A stretch of DNA of 64,000 nucleotides, from contig NZ_CP126307.1 of NCBI RefSeq assembly GCF_030144325.1, forward strand, positions 2,542,001-2,606,000, given 5' to 3'. The stretch is from Bosea vestrisii. GTDB taxonomy: Bacteria > Pseudomonadota > Alphaproteobacteria > Rhizobiales > Beijerinckiaceae. Shown here piece by piece: positions 16,721-26,453 of the stretch. Position 1 is the stretch's first letter; each line of letters opens with the position of its first letter. The notes beneath the pieces were generated by a model that did not search any database, had not been told where the DNA came from, and saw nothing but the letters and a program-made list of their open reading frames with translations. The position numbers and the translations under genes are program-made.

Positions 16721-18486
16721 ATGCATCACGGCCCACTGATCGCCATCATCGTCATGGGCCTCGGCCTCGCCTTCGTCTTCGGGGCGCTGGCGCAGAAATT
16801 GAGGGTTTCCCCCTCGTCGGCTACCTCCTCGCCGGCGTCGCGGTCGGCCCCTTCACCCCCGGTTTCGTCGCCGACCAGGGCCTCGCCAACGACCTCGCCG
16901 AAATCGGCGTTATCCTGCTGATGTTCGGCGTCGGCCTGCATTTCTCGCTGAAGGACCTGCTCTCGGTCCGCGCCATCGCCGTGCCGGGTGCATTGGTGCA
17001 GATCGCAGCAGCCACACTGCTCGGCCTGGGCCTCGCGCTGCTGCTCGGCTGGACGGTGATCGCCGGCCTGGTCTTCGGCCTGGCGCTCTCGGTCGCCAGT
17101 ACCGTCGTGCTGCTGCGCACCTTGCAGGAGCGCCGCATCGTCCAGACCGAGAAGGGCAAGATCGCCGTCGGCTGGCTGATCGTCGAGGACCTCGCCATGG
17201 TCCTGGCACTCGTGATGATCCCGGCTGTCGCCGATGCACTGAATGGTGGCACCGGCACAGCTCCTGGAAGCGGGCCGCTGGCGACGCGCTTCGATCTCGG
17301 CCTCTGGGGCGTGCTCGGCCTGACGCTCACCAAGGTCGCCGCCTTCGTTGCCTTCATGCTGATCATCGGGCGCAGGGTGATCCCGTGGATCCTGCATTGG
17401 GTCGCTCACACCGGCTCGCGCGAACTCTTCCGCCTCGCCGTGCTCGCGATCGCGCTCGGCGTCGCCTATCTCGCTGCCAGTCTGTTCGGCGTCTCCTTCG
17501 CGCTCGGCGCCTTCTTCGCCGGCATGATCCTGAGCGAATCGCCGCTCAGCCACCGCGCCGCCGAGGAATCGCTGCCGCTGCGCGATGCCTTCGCCGTATT
17601 GTTCTTCGTCTCGGTCGGCATGCTCTTCGATCCCGGCATCCTGCTGCGCTCGCCGTTCCCGCTGATCGCCACCATCGCCATCATCCTGTTCGGCAAGACC
17701 CTGGCGGCCTGGCTGATCGTGCGCGCTTTCGGCAAGCCGGATTCGGTCGCGCTGACGATTTCGGCGAGCCTGGCGCAGATCGGCGAATTCTCCTTCATCC
17801 TCGCCGGGCTCGGCGTCTCGCTCAAGCTGCTGCCCGAGCAGGGTCGGGACCTGATCCTGGCCGGCGCGATCTTCTCGATCGTGCTCAACCCGCTGCTGTT
17901 CAAGCTGGTCGACCACTTCGCCCCGCCCGAGCCGGCGCCAGCCAAGCCGAAGCCAGCCGAGGCAGTACCTGTGCCGACACCGGAGGCTCAAGCAGCTGCG
18001 TCGGAGCCCGAGCCCGCTCCTGCCCCCGAACGCGACATCGCGCCAACCGCGCTCACCGACCATATCGTCGTCGTCGGCTATGGCCGCGTCGGCTCGTTGC
18101 TCGGCGCCGGCCTTTCGGCGATGGGCGAGAAGCTGCTGGTGATCGAGGATCAGGACGATGGCATTGCCGCGGCCCGCCGCGACGGCGCCGAGGTGCTAGT
18201 CGGCAATGCCGCCGATCCGGAGGTGCTCGCCGCCGCCGGGCTGGCGCGGGCAAAACGCCTCTTCGTCGCCATCCCCGGCAGCTTCGAGGCCGGCCAGGTC
18301 TGCGAGCAGGCCCGCAGTCAGAATCCGGGGCTGCCAATCATCGCCCGGGCCCATTCCGTCGCCGAGGTCGAGCACCTCAGGGAATGCGGCGCCAGCCGCA
18401 CCATCATGGGCGAGGCCGAAATCGCCCGCGCCATGCTGGCGCTTTGCGGCAGGAAGGGCGAGGAACCGGCGCCGGACGCGGCCTGA
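16721..18486 (+). pseudogene. ybaL: KefB/YbaL-type monovalent cation:proton antiporter, frameshifted near the N-terminus
   Basis: The family N-terminus MHHGPLIAIIVMGLGLAF opens at 16721, but that frame is lost after KLRVSP. The rest of the protein continues in the -1 frame from LVGYLLAGVAVGPF. One extra C in the C5 run at 16809-16813 would join them into 588 residues with perfect family text. Beyond the shift lie about 12 membrane segments of the Na+/H+ exchanger domain, a Pro/Ala/Glu-rich linker, and a cytoplasmic TrkA-N Rossmann domain (DHIVVVGYGRVGS). The remainder is undamaged, so sequencing error or very recent mutation is likely. Confidence 0.85.
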
Positions 18487-18492
18487 GTCCGG

Positions 18493-19428
18493 CTAGCTTT
18501 CCTCGTCCATCAACGGATGCAGGTCGCGCACCATGCTCTTAAGCCGCTCGTCGAGGATGTGGGTGTAGATCTGTGTCGTCGCGATGTCGGCATGCCCCAG
18601 CAGCTCCTGCACGACGCGCAGGTCGGCGCCATTCTGCAGGAGATGACTGGCGAAGGCGTGGCGCAGCACATGCGGCGAGACTTTCGCCGGCGAGAGGCCT
18701 ACCGCCGCTGCGAGCGATTTGAGGTCGCGCCCGAAGGCCTGGCGGGTCAGGTGCCCGCTCTCGCCATCGGAGGGAAAGAGCCAGCGCCCCTCGGCCGCGC
18801 CCTGCTCGCGCAACAGGGCGAGATGCACCGAGGCCGCCACGCGCGCCGCGTCGTTCAGCGGCACCAGCCGGTCCTTGTCGCCCTTGCCGCGCACGACAAG
18901 GAAGCGTTCGCGCGTGGTCGCGGCCGAGAGCGGCAGCGCGATCAGCTCCGAAACGCGTAGGCCGGTGGCGTAAAGCATCTCGATCAGGCAGCGCATCCTG
19001 ACGCTGCGCGCCCGTGCCGCCGGCGATTGCTCCGCCTGCTCAGCCATCTGCTGCGCCGTGCCGATCAGCCGATCGACCTCGGCGACGCTGAGCACCTTCG
19101 GCAGCGGCCGGCCGAGCCTAGGCCCCTCGATCGCAGCGGTCGGATCGCCTCCCGCCAGCCCCTCGGTATAGAGGAAGCGGTGGAACTGGCGGACGGCCGA
19201 GAGACGGCGCGCCGCCGAGGAGGCTTTCAGCCCACGCTCCGACAGGTCGACGAGATAGGCGCGGACATCGTCCGCCGTGATCGCGGCCGGCCCGCCCTGG
19301 CTTGCAGCGAAGCCGAGATAGTCGTCGAGATCGCGCTCATAGGCGTCGAGCGTGTTTTTGGCCGCGCCGCGCTCGGCCGCCAGCATGTCGAGGAAGCCGT
19401 TCAGCCAGGAGCGCGCTTGCTTGCTCAT
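18493..19428 (-). CDS. xerD: site-specific tyrosine recombinase XerD
   Basis: A 311-residue tyrosine recombinase that resolves chromosome dimers at dif together with XerC. The N-terminal SAM-like domain is residues 5-90. The catalytic set is R158, K182, H253, R256, H279 and Y288. Location next to aroK-aroB is conserved in Hyphomicrobiales, which argues for XerD rather than a phage or island integrase. It starts inside the stop codon of a small membrane-protein gene (ATGA). Confidence 0.92.
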   Translation of the reverse strand: MSKQARSWLNGFLDMLAAERGAAKNTLDAYERDLDDYLGFAASQGGPAAITADDVRAYLVDLSERGLKASSAARRLSAVRQFHRFLYTEGLAGGDPTAAIEGPRLGRPLPKVLSVAEVDRLIGTAQQMAEQAEQSPAARARSVRMRCLIEMLYATGLRVSELIALPLSAATTRERFLVVRGKGDKDRLVPLNDAARVAASVHLALLREQGAAEGRWLFPSDGESGHLTRQAFGRDLKSLAAAVGLSPAKVSPHVLRHAFASHLLQNGADLRVVQELLGHADIATTQIYTHILDERLKSMVRDLHPLMDEES

Positions 19429-19589
19429 TTCTGCAGCTTCGAGGGCGGCACGACCTCGACAATCTCGCGCGGCTCAGGCTGCACGAAGGTGACCAGCGCA
19501 ATCATGCCGCCATAGATCAACCCCGCGATGACAGCGAGAAACGTCAGGAACTTGAACAGCGTCGGCACGGCCGGCGATTCCCCCTGCAC
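19425..19589 (-). CDS. small single-span membrane protein upstream of xerD
   Basis: A 54-residue reading frame starting at GTG 19589, with an in-frame TAA ten bases before it. It holds one long hydrophobic helix (FKFLTFLAVIAGLIYGGMIA) and a charged tail (QPEPREIVEVVPPSK). Its TGA overlaps the xerD ATG. The overlap, membrane helix and charged C-terminus support a real gene. Function is unknown. Confidence 0.7.
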   Translation of the reverse strand: MQGESPAVPTLFKFLTFLAVIAGLIYGGMIALVTFVQPEPREIVEVVPPSKLQK

Positions 19590-19598
19590 CCCACCCGG

Positions 19599-21434
19599 TT
19601 ATTCATGATCGGTGGGGCGGGACGCAAGCGAAGAACCCGCGAGCCGCGCAATCTGCAAGCCGCGCAGGCTGTTGCCGACGAACCAGCGCTCCGCTTGCCA
19701 GAGATCGTCGAGGCGCAAGGGCGCCTCGCGCGCCATGCCGGTTTCGATGAGTTCGCGCCGCAGCACGCCAGGCAAAAGGCCATGCTCCAGCGGCGGCGTC
19801 AGCAACAGGCCGTCACGCTCGACGAAGATGGTGCTGCGGCTGGTCTCGGTGACGAAGCCCTGCCGGTTGAGCAGGAGCGCATCGTCGCATCCCTGCGCCG
19901 ATGCTTCCGCGAAAGCCCGCTCATAGACTGACCGGCGCGTGGTCTTGTGGCGAAGAAACGGGTCGCCGGCATCGACCCGCTGGCTGGCAACGGCAATGCG
20001 GAGCGCACCATCGGCCGCAGGCGGCATCGCTGCCGTCGTAATCTGGAACGTGCCGTCGCGGCGCAGTTCGCAGCGCACCCGCCGGTCTTCCCCGGCCGGG
20101 AACGACGCTTCGATCTCACTCAGCTGCCGGAGTGCCTGCCCCCGATCGAACCGGAAGCCCAGCGCTGCTGCCGAAGTTGCAAGGCGATCAATATGCAAAT
20201 GCAGCCGGACATAGCCGCTCGACCAGCGCAGCGTCTCGATCAGCCCGTAATCGCCAGCGAGATCGGTCAGCACCCGCGCCTTCAGCCGGCACTCGGCATA
20301 TTCCTCGGCAGGCGTGGAATCGACGACGACGCCTCCGCCGACACCGTAGACGCCTTCGCCGCCGGGCAGCAGCGTCGCAGTCCGGATCGCGACATTGAAG
20401 CTGAGATCCCCGTTCGGCGCGATCATGCCGATCGAGCCGGTATAGACCTCGCGCGGCGCGGCTTCGAGCTCGTGGATGATCTCCATCGCCCGCAGCTTCG
20501 GCGCACCGGTGACCGAGCCGCAGGGGAACAGCGCCTGCATCTGCTCAAGCAGCGACAGGCCCGGCCGCAGCGTGCTCGTCACCGTCGAGGTCAGGGTGTG
20601 GAAGCCAGGATAGGTCTCGACGCTGAACAAGGCCGGCACCGCGACGGAGCCGATTTCGCTGACCCGGCTCAGATCGTTGCGCAAGAGGTCGACGATCATC
20701 AGGTTCTCGGCCTGCTGCTTCGGATCGGCACGTAAACCTGCCTTCGCCGCCTCGTCGGCCTCGGCATCGGCCCCGCGCGCCGCCGTTCCCTTCATCGGCC
20801 GGGTGATGGCGCACCCGCCCGATGTCTCGATGAACAGCTCGGGCGAGACCGACAGGATGCTCGCTTCACCGGTCGCGACCATGCCGCCATGCGCGACCGG
20901 CTGGCTCGCCCGCAGCGCCCCATAGAGCGCGAGCGGATCGCCGCGATAATGGAAGCGGATCGGGAAGGTCAGGTTGACCTGATAAGCATCGCCAGCATGG
21001 AGATAGTCGAGCACGCGCTCGACGGCTGCCGCGTGGCCGGCTTCGTCCAGGCCGAATGTCAGCGCGTCCAACGGCGGCGGACACAGCCCTGCGAAACCCT
21101 GATCGAGCGTGACCGGCGCGATGCTGCGCGGCGCCTCGAACAGCCCGAACCAGAGCAAGGGCAGCTTCCGTTCCGCCGGCAATGGCGCGATGAGACGCGG
21201 CTCGAAGGCATAGCCCAGCTCGTATGAGAAAAAGCCGGCCGCATAGAGACCGCGCGCCGACCCCGCCTCGATACGAGCGAAAGCATCGGCAAGTTCAGAA
21301 GGCTCGGTGGCTTCCACGATCTCCACGGGATTGGCGAAGAGCAGCGCCTGCCCTGCCCCGCTGCGATCCTCCAGCAGCACGAAGGGCGGCCGCAGCGCAG
21401 CGATCCCGCTATCCTCTCCTGCCCTCGGCATCAT
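19599..21434 (-). CDS. pabB: aminodeoxychorismate synthase component I fused to aminodeoxychorismate-lyase-like domain (PabB-PabC)
   Basis: About 611 residues. Residues 1-385 are the chorismate-binding domain (PITRPMKGT-like RPMKGTAARGA, LMIVDLLRNDLSRVSEIGSV, CGSVTGAPKLRAMEII), which forms 4-amino-4-deoxychorismate. Residues about 395-600 are a class IV aminotransferase-like lyase domain. Together they make p-aminobenzoate for folate. The start is uncertain: GTG 21446, ATG 21434 or ATG 21431; 21434 is chosen because GTGAGG precedes it. No PabA glutaminase is nearby. Confidence 0.88.
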   Translation of the reverse strand: MMPRAGEDSGIAALRPPFVLLEDRSGAGQALLFANPVEIVEATEPSELADAFARIEAGSARGLYAAGFFSYELGYAFEPRLIAPLPAERKLPLLWFGLFEAPRSIAPVTLDQGFAGLCPPPLDALTFGLDEAGHAAAVERVLDYLHAGDAYQVNLTFPIRFHYRGDPLALYGALRASQPVAHGGMVATGEASILSVSPELFIETSGGCAITRPMKGTAARGADAEADEAAKAGLRADPKQQAENLMIVDLLRNDLSRVSEIGSVAVPALFSVETYPGFHTLTSTVTSTLRPGLSLLEQMQALFPCGSVTGAPKLRAMEIIHELEAAPREVYTGSIGMIAPNGDLSFNVAIRTATLLPGGEGVYGVGGGVVVDSTPAEEYAECRLKARVLTDLAGDYGLIETLRWSSGYVRLHLHIDRLATSAAALGFRFDRGQALRQLSEIEASFPAGEDRRVRCELRRDGTFQITTAAMPPAADGALRIAVASQRVDAGDPFLRHKTTRRSVYERAFAEASAQGCDDALLLNRQGFVTETSRSTIFVERDGLLLTPPLEHGLLPGVLRRELIETGMAREAPLRLDDLWQAERWFVGNSLRGLQIARLAGSSLASRPTDHE

Positions 21435-21554
21435 GCGCCTCACCACCCCGTCGCGGCGCTACAAGCCCGGCTTGAGAGCCCTGGTCAACCGCAGCGCGCG
21501 GGACGTGGCGGCGCTGCGATCCTCATGCTAGAGCGGGCGAGAGGAATTCTTTCG

Positions 21555-22145
21555 ATGACGATGGCGGAAACGATCGAACAGGTGGACCGGATCGCCCTGC
21601 GTGCCGCGCTTGGAGCGCGGGCGGTGGTGCTGGTGGGGATGATGGGCTCGGGCAAGAGCTCGGTCGGCAAACGCCTGGGCGCTCGCCTCGGCCTGCCCTT
21701 CGTCGATGCCGACACCGAGATCGAGACCGCCGCCGGCATGACGATCCCGGAGATCTTCGCCCAGCGCGGCGAGAGCGAGTTCCGTGACGGCGAGCGCCGG
21801 GTCATCTCCCGCATCCTGGCGACCCGCGCCCCGCTCGTATTGGCGACGGGTGGCGGTGCGTTCATGAACGCCGACACCCGCGCCCGAATCGCCGAGCTCG
21901 GCGTCTCGATCTGGTTGAAGGCCGAGTTCGACGTGCTGATGCGCCGCGTTCGCAAGCGCAGCAACCGCCCCTTGCTCCAGACCACCGATCCGGAGGCGAC
22001 GATGCACCGGATGCTGGCCGAGCGCGAACCGGTCTATGCGCTTGCCGACATCACGCTGATCTCCCGTGACGACCCGCACGAAGTCGTCGTCGAGGATGCG
22101 ATGGCAGCGCTCGACCGGCGGCTGCGCGAGGAGGGCATGCGATGA
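21555..22145 (+). CDS. aroK: shikimate kinase
   Basis: A 196-residue kinase that phosphorylates shikimate with ATP. The P-loop is GMMGSGKSSVGKRLG. The shikimate-site aspartate is in DADTEIE, and the GGG motif appears as ATGGGAFM. ATG 21555 is preferred over an in-frame ATG at 21525 because AGAGGAATTC precedes it. It overlaps aroB by four bases, a coupling conserved in many bacteria. Confidence 0.93.
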   Translation: MTMAETIEQVDRIALRAALGARAVVLVGMMGSGKSSVGKRLGARLGLPFVDADTEIETAAGMTIPEIFAQRGESEFRDGERRVISRILATRAPLVLATGGGAFMNADTRARIAELGVSIWLKAEFDVLMRRVRKRSNRPLLQTTDPEATMHRMLAEREPVYALADITLISRDDPHEVVVEDAMAALDRRLREEGMR

Positions 22146-23290
22146 GCGCGGTGACGGCCTCCGAGGCCGCTGTTGCGGCGCGTATCGTCGTGCCGGTCGC
22201 GCTGGCTGAGCGCTCCTATGACATCCTGATCGGCCGCCATCAGCTCTGCGAAGCTGCGGAGACCATTGCCGCGCTGAGCCCTGGGGCCCGCGCCGCGATC
22301 GTCACCGACGAGAACATCGCTGCCCTGCATGCGCCGGCGCTCGAAACCTGCCTGCACCAGGCCGGCGTCACGACGACGCGCCTGGTCATCCCACCGGGCG
22401 AGGCTTCCAAGTCCTATGCGCGCTTCATCGAGCTCTGCGACGGGCTGCTTGCCGCCAAGATCGAGCGCAACGATCTCGTCATCGCGCTCGGCGGCGGCGT
22501 CGTCGGCGATCTCTCCGGCTTTGCCGCCTCGGTGCTGCGCCGCGGCGTGCGCCTGGTGCAGATCCCGACCAGCCTGCTTGCCCAGGTCGATTCCTCCGTC
22601 GGCGGCAAGACCGGCATCAATTCCAGCCACGGCAAGAACCTGATCGGCGCCTTCCACCAGCCGGCGCTGGTGATCTGCGACACCGCTCTGCTCGACACGC
22701 TGAGCGAGCGCGAGTTCAGGGCCGGCTATGCCGAGGTCGTGAAATACGGACTGATCGACGATGCCGGATTCTTCGACTGGTGCGAGGTCAACTGGCGCCG
22801 CGTCATGGCGGGTGGGCCCGAGCGCGACCATGCGGTTGCGACCGCCTGCCGGGCCAAGGCCGCAGTCGTGGCGCGTGACGAGCGCGAGGATGGCGACCGC
22901 GCCTTGCTCAATCTCGGCCACACCTTCGCCCACGCGCTGGAGCGCCTGACCCGTTACGATTCCACCCGGCTCGTCCATGGCGAAGCCGTCGCGATCGGGC
23001 TCTGCCTCGCCTTCCGCTTCTCGCAGCGGCTCGGTCTCTGCCCCGGGCAGGACGCGGGCCGCGTCGCCGCTCACCTCACCACCGTCGGCCTGCCGACCAG
23101 GTTGCAGGACGTGCCCGGCGGCACTGGCACCGCCGCTGAGATCGTCGATGCGATGACGCAGGACAAGAAGGTCAAGCGCGGCGCGCTGACCTTCATCCTG
23201 GCGCATGGCATCGGCCGCAGCTTCATCGCACCCGGGGTTACCGCCGAGACGGTGGGGGACTTCATCGAGAGCGAACTCGTGGGGACCTGA
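22142..23290 (+). CDS. aroB: 3-dehydroquinate synthase
   Basis: A 382-residue enzyme converting DAHP to 3-dehydroquinate. The NAD-binding region is ALGGGVVGDLSGFAAS, and metal ligands lie in GYAEVVKYG, LNLGHTFAHALE and HGEAVAIG. Full length for the family. Second gene of the aroK-aroB pair, with a downstream CorC/HlyC-type gene 13 bases away, probably co-transcribed. Confidence 0.95.
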   Translation: MSAVTASEAAVAARIVVPVALAERSYDILIGRHQLCEAAETIAALSPGARAAIVTDENIAALHAPALETCLHQAGVTTTRLVIPPGEASKSYARFIELCDGLLAAKIERNDLVIALGGGVVGDLSGFAASVLRRGVRLVQIPTSLLAQVDSSVGGKTGINSSHGKNLIGAFHQPALVICDTALLDTLSEREFRAGYAEVVKYGLIDDAGFFDWCEVNWRRVMAGGPERDHAVATACRAKAAVVARDEREDGDRALLNLGHTFAHALERLTRYDSTRLVHGEAVAIGLCLAFRFSQRLGLCPGQDAGRVAAHLTTVGLPTRLQDVPGGTGTAAEIVDAMTQDKKVKRGALTFILAHGIGRSFIAPGVTAETVGDFIESELVGT

Positions 23291-23302
23291 GCGCTTCCTT
23301 CC

Positions 23303-24610
23303 ATGGTCGCCATTCCTCATCTCGATCCCTGGCTCGCCCTCGCCGTCGTCGCGCTCGGCGTGCTGCTGACCGGCTTCCTGGCCGCGGCCGATGCCGCGCT
23401 CCACGCGATCTCCCGTGCCAGGCTCGCTGCTCAGGAGAAGGCGGGCAGCCGCCGCGCCGCGATTGCGCTGCACGTCCTCGACGATCGCGAGCGTCTGAGT
23501 GGCGTTTTTCTGCTGGCGCGCACCTTGGTAAAGACCGCGACGGCGAGCTTTGCCGCCTATGCAGCTTTGGCCTCCTTCGGCGCCAGCGGTGCGGCCGGCC
23601 TCGCGATCGCGGTCGCGCTGATCATCGTCGTGCTCGGGGAACTGGCGCCGCGCATGGCGGCCGTCGCTGATCCCGAACGCGTGGCGCTCAAGCTGGTGCG
23701 GCCGGTGGCCCGGCTGCTCGCTCTGTTCGGCCCGCCGGTGCGGCTGATGCAATGGTTTGCCCGCCGCGCGCTCGGCCTGTTCGGCCTGCGGATCGACTCG
23801 CAGCGTCCCGTGCTGGCGATCGACGAAATCCTGCGCGACCAGGTCGAGCTGATGCGCCAGGGCGGCATGGTCGAGAAGGCCGATGGCGACATGGTCAGCG
23901 GGCTGCTCGACCTGAAGCAGCTCGCAGTCGACGACGTGATGATCCACCGCACCAAGATGCGCACGATCAATCTCGATCTCGGCCCGGAGGCGATCGTCCG
24001 CGAGGTCCTGGCCTCGCCCTACACCCGCATGCCGCTCTGGCGCGAGAAGCCGGAGAACATCGTCGGCATCCTGCACGCCAAGGACCTGCTGCGCGCGCTC
24101 GACGCCGCCGGCGGCGACGCCGGCAAGCTCGATGTCGCGGGAATCGCCTTCGCGCCCTGGTTCGTACCGGTCAACACGCCCTTGCCCGAGCAGCTCAAAG
24201 GCTTCCTTGCCCGCAAGACGCATTTCGCCCTCGCGGTCGACGAATACGGCGAGGTGATGGGGCTGGTGACGCTCGAGGACATCCTCGAGGAGATCGTCGG
24301 CGACATCCGCGACGAGCACGACGTCGCCGTGCCGGGCCTGCGCCAGCAGCACGACGGCGCGGTCATCGTCGACGGCGGCGTGCCGATCCGCGACCTCAAC
24401 CGGGCGATGGACTGGCAATTGCCGGATGCAGAGGCGACGACCATCGCCGGCCTCGTCATCCACGAAGCCCGCGCCATCCCCGATGCCGGTCAGGCCTTCA
24501 CCTTCCACGGCTTCCGCTTCGAGGTGATGCGCAAGAGCAGGAACCGGCTCACCGCGCTCAGGATCGCCCCGGCCGGCAACGGCGTACCCGCCGGCCCGGA
24601 AGCGGCCTAG
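23303..24610 (+). CDS. CNNM/CorC/HlyC-family membrane protein with CBS domains
   Basis: A 435-residue protein. Residues about 8-190 are a DUF21 transmembrane domain. Residues about 215-335 carry a CBS pair (VDDVMIHRTKM, then VDEYGEVMGLVTLEDILEEI). The C-terminal CorC_HlyC domain ends near 425. The family is linked to magnesium or cobalt export and resistance. The position behind aroB is common in Hyphomicrobiales. The TAG stop lies at the left edge of an intergenic repeat. Confidence 0.88.
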   Translation: MVAIPHLDPWLALAVVALGVLLTGFLAAADAALHAISRARLAAQEKAGSRRAAIALHVLDDRERLSGVFLLARTLVKTATASFAAYAALASFGASGAAGLAIAVALIIVVLGELAPRMAAVADPERVALKLVRPVARLLALFGPPVRLMQWFARRALGLFGLRIDSQRPVLAIDEILRDQVELMRQGGMVEKADGDMVSGLLDLKQLAVDDVMIHRTKMRTINLDLGPEAIVREVLASPYTRMPLWREKPENIVGILHAKDLLRALDAAGGDAGKLDVAGIAFAPWFVPVNTPLPEQLKGFLARKTHFALAVDEYGEVMGLVTLEDILEEIVGDIRDEHDVAVPGLRQQHDGAVIVDGGVPIRDLNRAMDWQLPDAEATTIAGLVIHEARAIPDAGQAFTFHGFRFEVMRKSRNRLTALRIAPAGNGVPAGPEAA

Positions 24611-24716
24611 AGCCCGTTCCGATCAGCTTGCACCGCAAGCTGATCGGTAAAACGGTCTCTAGATTCAAAGTGAGAGACGGATTCACTGATCAGATTGATT
24701 CAATCCGATCAGATCC
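24608..24716. repeat. intergenic palindromic repeat, type C
   Basis: A perfect 12-bp hairpin CCGATCAGCTTG/CAAGCTGATCGG (24619-24630, 24636-24647) is followed by a second, looser dyad (24687-24711). The element starts with TAGAGC, which supplies the stop of the upstream gene. It fills the space between convergent genes and could end transcription from both sides. Confidence 0.7.
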
Positions 24717-24734
24717 GGCTCTTGCCGGCGACGC

Positions 24735-25907
24735 TCAGGGGCTGAAGACCAGCACCAGGAAGACGAAGAACACCGAAAGGTGCACCGCGCCCTCCAGCAT
24801 GGTCGTGCGCGTGCCGGTGAAGGTCAGCGTCGAGAGCAGGAGCGTCATCGCCAGGATGACCATGTTGGTTCCGGACAGGCCGAGCACCACCGGCTGGCCG
24901 GTGACCAAGCCGATCACGAGGACCGCCGGGACCGTCAGCCCGAGCGTCGAGGCGGCGGCGCCGAGGCAAAGATTGATCGCCCGTTGCAGTTGGTTGGTGG
25001 TGATCGCGCGCAGCGCCGCGATGCATTCCGGCGTGAACACCACCATGGCGATCAGGATGCCGCCGAGTGCGACGGGGGCTCCGAGGCTCGCGATCCCGAA
25101 ATCCAGCACGGTCGCAAGACTCTTCGCCAGGATCACGATCGGCAAGATGTTGGCGAGCAGCAGCACGACATGGGACCGGGTCGAGCCGCCCGACGTCACA
25201 TGTGGCGTCTCCTCGGCCGAACCAGGGTCGGCCGCAGGCTCCGATGCCAGCCCGGACTCCGATTGCATCTTACCCCGGATATAGGCGGCTCCGTAGGGCA
25301 TGTTGGATTCGCCCGCCGGCTCCTGGAAGAAGACGCTGTGCCGGCCGGTCTGCAGGATCAGGAAGGCGCCATAGAGCAGCAGCGTGAAGAGCGAGAACGC
25401 GATCGACTGGAAGGTTGTCAGCGTGCCATCAGCCGTCGAGGTCGTGAAGTTCGGCAGCACCAGCGGGATCAGGGTGAGCGGGATGATCACCGCGAGATAG
25501 GCCGAAGCGCCCTTGAGATTGTAGCCCTGCGAGAAATGCCTGAGACCGCCGAGCAGCAGGCCGATGCCGACCACGCCGTTGAGCACGATCATCAGGACCG
25601 CGAACATCGTGTCGCGCCCGAGCGTCGGCGCGCCCTTGGCGCCCAGCATCACCGCCGAGATCAGCGCCACCTCGATGATGACGATCGAAAGCGTCAGGAT
25701 CAGCGTGCCATAGGGCTCGCCGAGCCGGTGCGCCAGCTCCTCGGCCTCGTGCACCACGCCGAAGGCCGCCCAGACGATCACGCCGAGCAGCCAGGCGAAG
25801 ATGAGCAGGGACGGAACGGGAGCTCCGAGCTGCCCCAGCAGCGCACTGCCGAAGAACTGAAAGGCTAAGACCGAAGCCCAGGCGCAGGCGAGGCGGGCAA
25901 TCATCAT
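24735..25907 (-). CDS. ChaA-like calcium/sodium-proton exchanger
   Basis: About 390 residues with 10-11 hydrophobic segments in two Na_Ca_ex repeats. Conserved acidic motifs are VVHEAEELAHRLGEP in the first half and VFTPECIAALRAITTNQLQ in the second. The central loop is polar. ChaA proteins export Ca2+ or Na+ for protons. The start is uncertain; MMIARLACAW at 25907 gives a normal first membrane segment without the long polar lead-in of the upstream frame. Confidence 0.82.
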   Translation of the reverse strand: MMIARLACAWASVLAFQFFGSALLGQLGAPVPSLLIFAWLLGVIVWAAFGVVHEAEELAHRLGEPYGTLILTLSIVIIEVALISAVMLGAKGAPTLGRDTMFAVLMIVLNGVVGIGLLLGGLRHFSQGYNLKGASAYLAVIIPLTLIPLVLPNFTTSTADGTLTTFQSIAFSLFTLLLYGAFLILQTGRHSVFFQEPAGESNMPYGAAYIRGKMQSESGLASEPAADPGSAEETPHVTSGGSTRSHVVLLLANILPIVILAKSLATVLDFGIASLGAPVALGGILIAMVVFTPECIAALRAITTNQLQRAINLCLGAAASTLGLTVPAVLVIGLVTGQPVVLGLSGTNMVILAMTLLLSTLTFTGTRTTMLEGAVHLSVFFVFLVLVFSP

Positions 25908-26054
25908 GTCGTCGTGGCAATCCGTGGTTGGAAGCGATGCGGAGGCGCATACCTGTCCGATCATTCCACAATGGCGCGGGTGTGACACGCGATTGTTGCC
26001 CGGCTGCTGATGGGTTTTCGCAAAGGCGCCACAAAGCAAGGCGAGACCAGCGCG

Positions 26055-26450
26055 ATGATCGCACTTGCCCTTCGCTTTACTTCTCTCGCTGCCCTCGCAG
26101 GCACGTTTCTCCTGCCGACCACAGGCACGACGCGGGCTCAGCCTGAGCCGACCTTCCGCGCGACCTGCGGTGAGCTGCGCGCGGCGCTGAAATCATTGGC
26201 CGGAAAGGAAGGCGAGCTCATCACGATCGAGGTCGAAGGCCCGCTGGGCATGGTCAAGGCAGGCGCCGGGCTGACCTATCTCGGTTTGTGCCAGGCGCCC
26301 GATCCGCAGGTGCTTTGCGTCACCTATGACAGCAATGGCCGAAAGGCCGGCGAGCGTGTCGTTGTCAGCGGCAGTTGGGAACAGGTCGGCACCGACCATG
26401 TCAAGCTCGACCCCTGCCTGCATTTCCTGCCAGGTGAGCCGGCCCGCTGA
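26055..26450 (+). CDS. hypothetical exported protein
   Basis: A 131-residue protein with a signal peptide (MIALALRFTSLAALAGTFLL, cleavage near TRAQ). The mature part reads TCGELRAALKSLAGKEGELI and later LCQAPDPQVLCVTYDSNGRK, with GERVVVSGSWEQVG near the end. Its beta-rich text suggests a small periplasmic OB-type fold, but no family is recognised. It faces convergently the DUF1330 gene with only three bases between stops. Confidence 0.6.
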   Translation: MIALALRFTSLAALAGTFLLPTTGTTRAQPEPTFRATCGELRAALKSLAGKEGELITIEVEGPLGMVKAGAGLTYLGLCQAPDPQVLCVTYDSNGRKAGERVVVSGSWEQVGTDHVKLDPCLHFLPGEPAR

Positions 26451-26453
26451 CGG

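Noticed and set aside
18493..19428. Tyrosine recombinase as a sign of a genomic island
   Set aside because: Length, motifs and the aroK-aroB neighbourhood identify chromosomal XerD. No att repeats or mobile genes were seen.
22034..24508. 824-codon open frame on the minus strand opposite aroB and the CBS-domain gene
   Set aside because: It is antisense to two strongly recognised genes, has biased Asp/Arg/Ala/Glu composition typical of GC-rich shadow frames, and shows no domain text.
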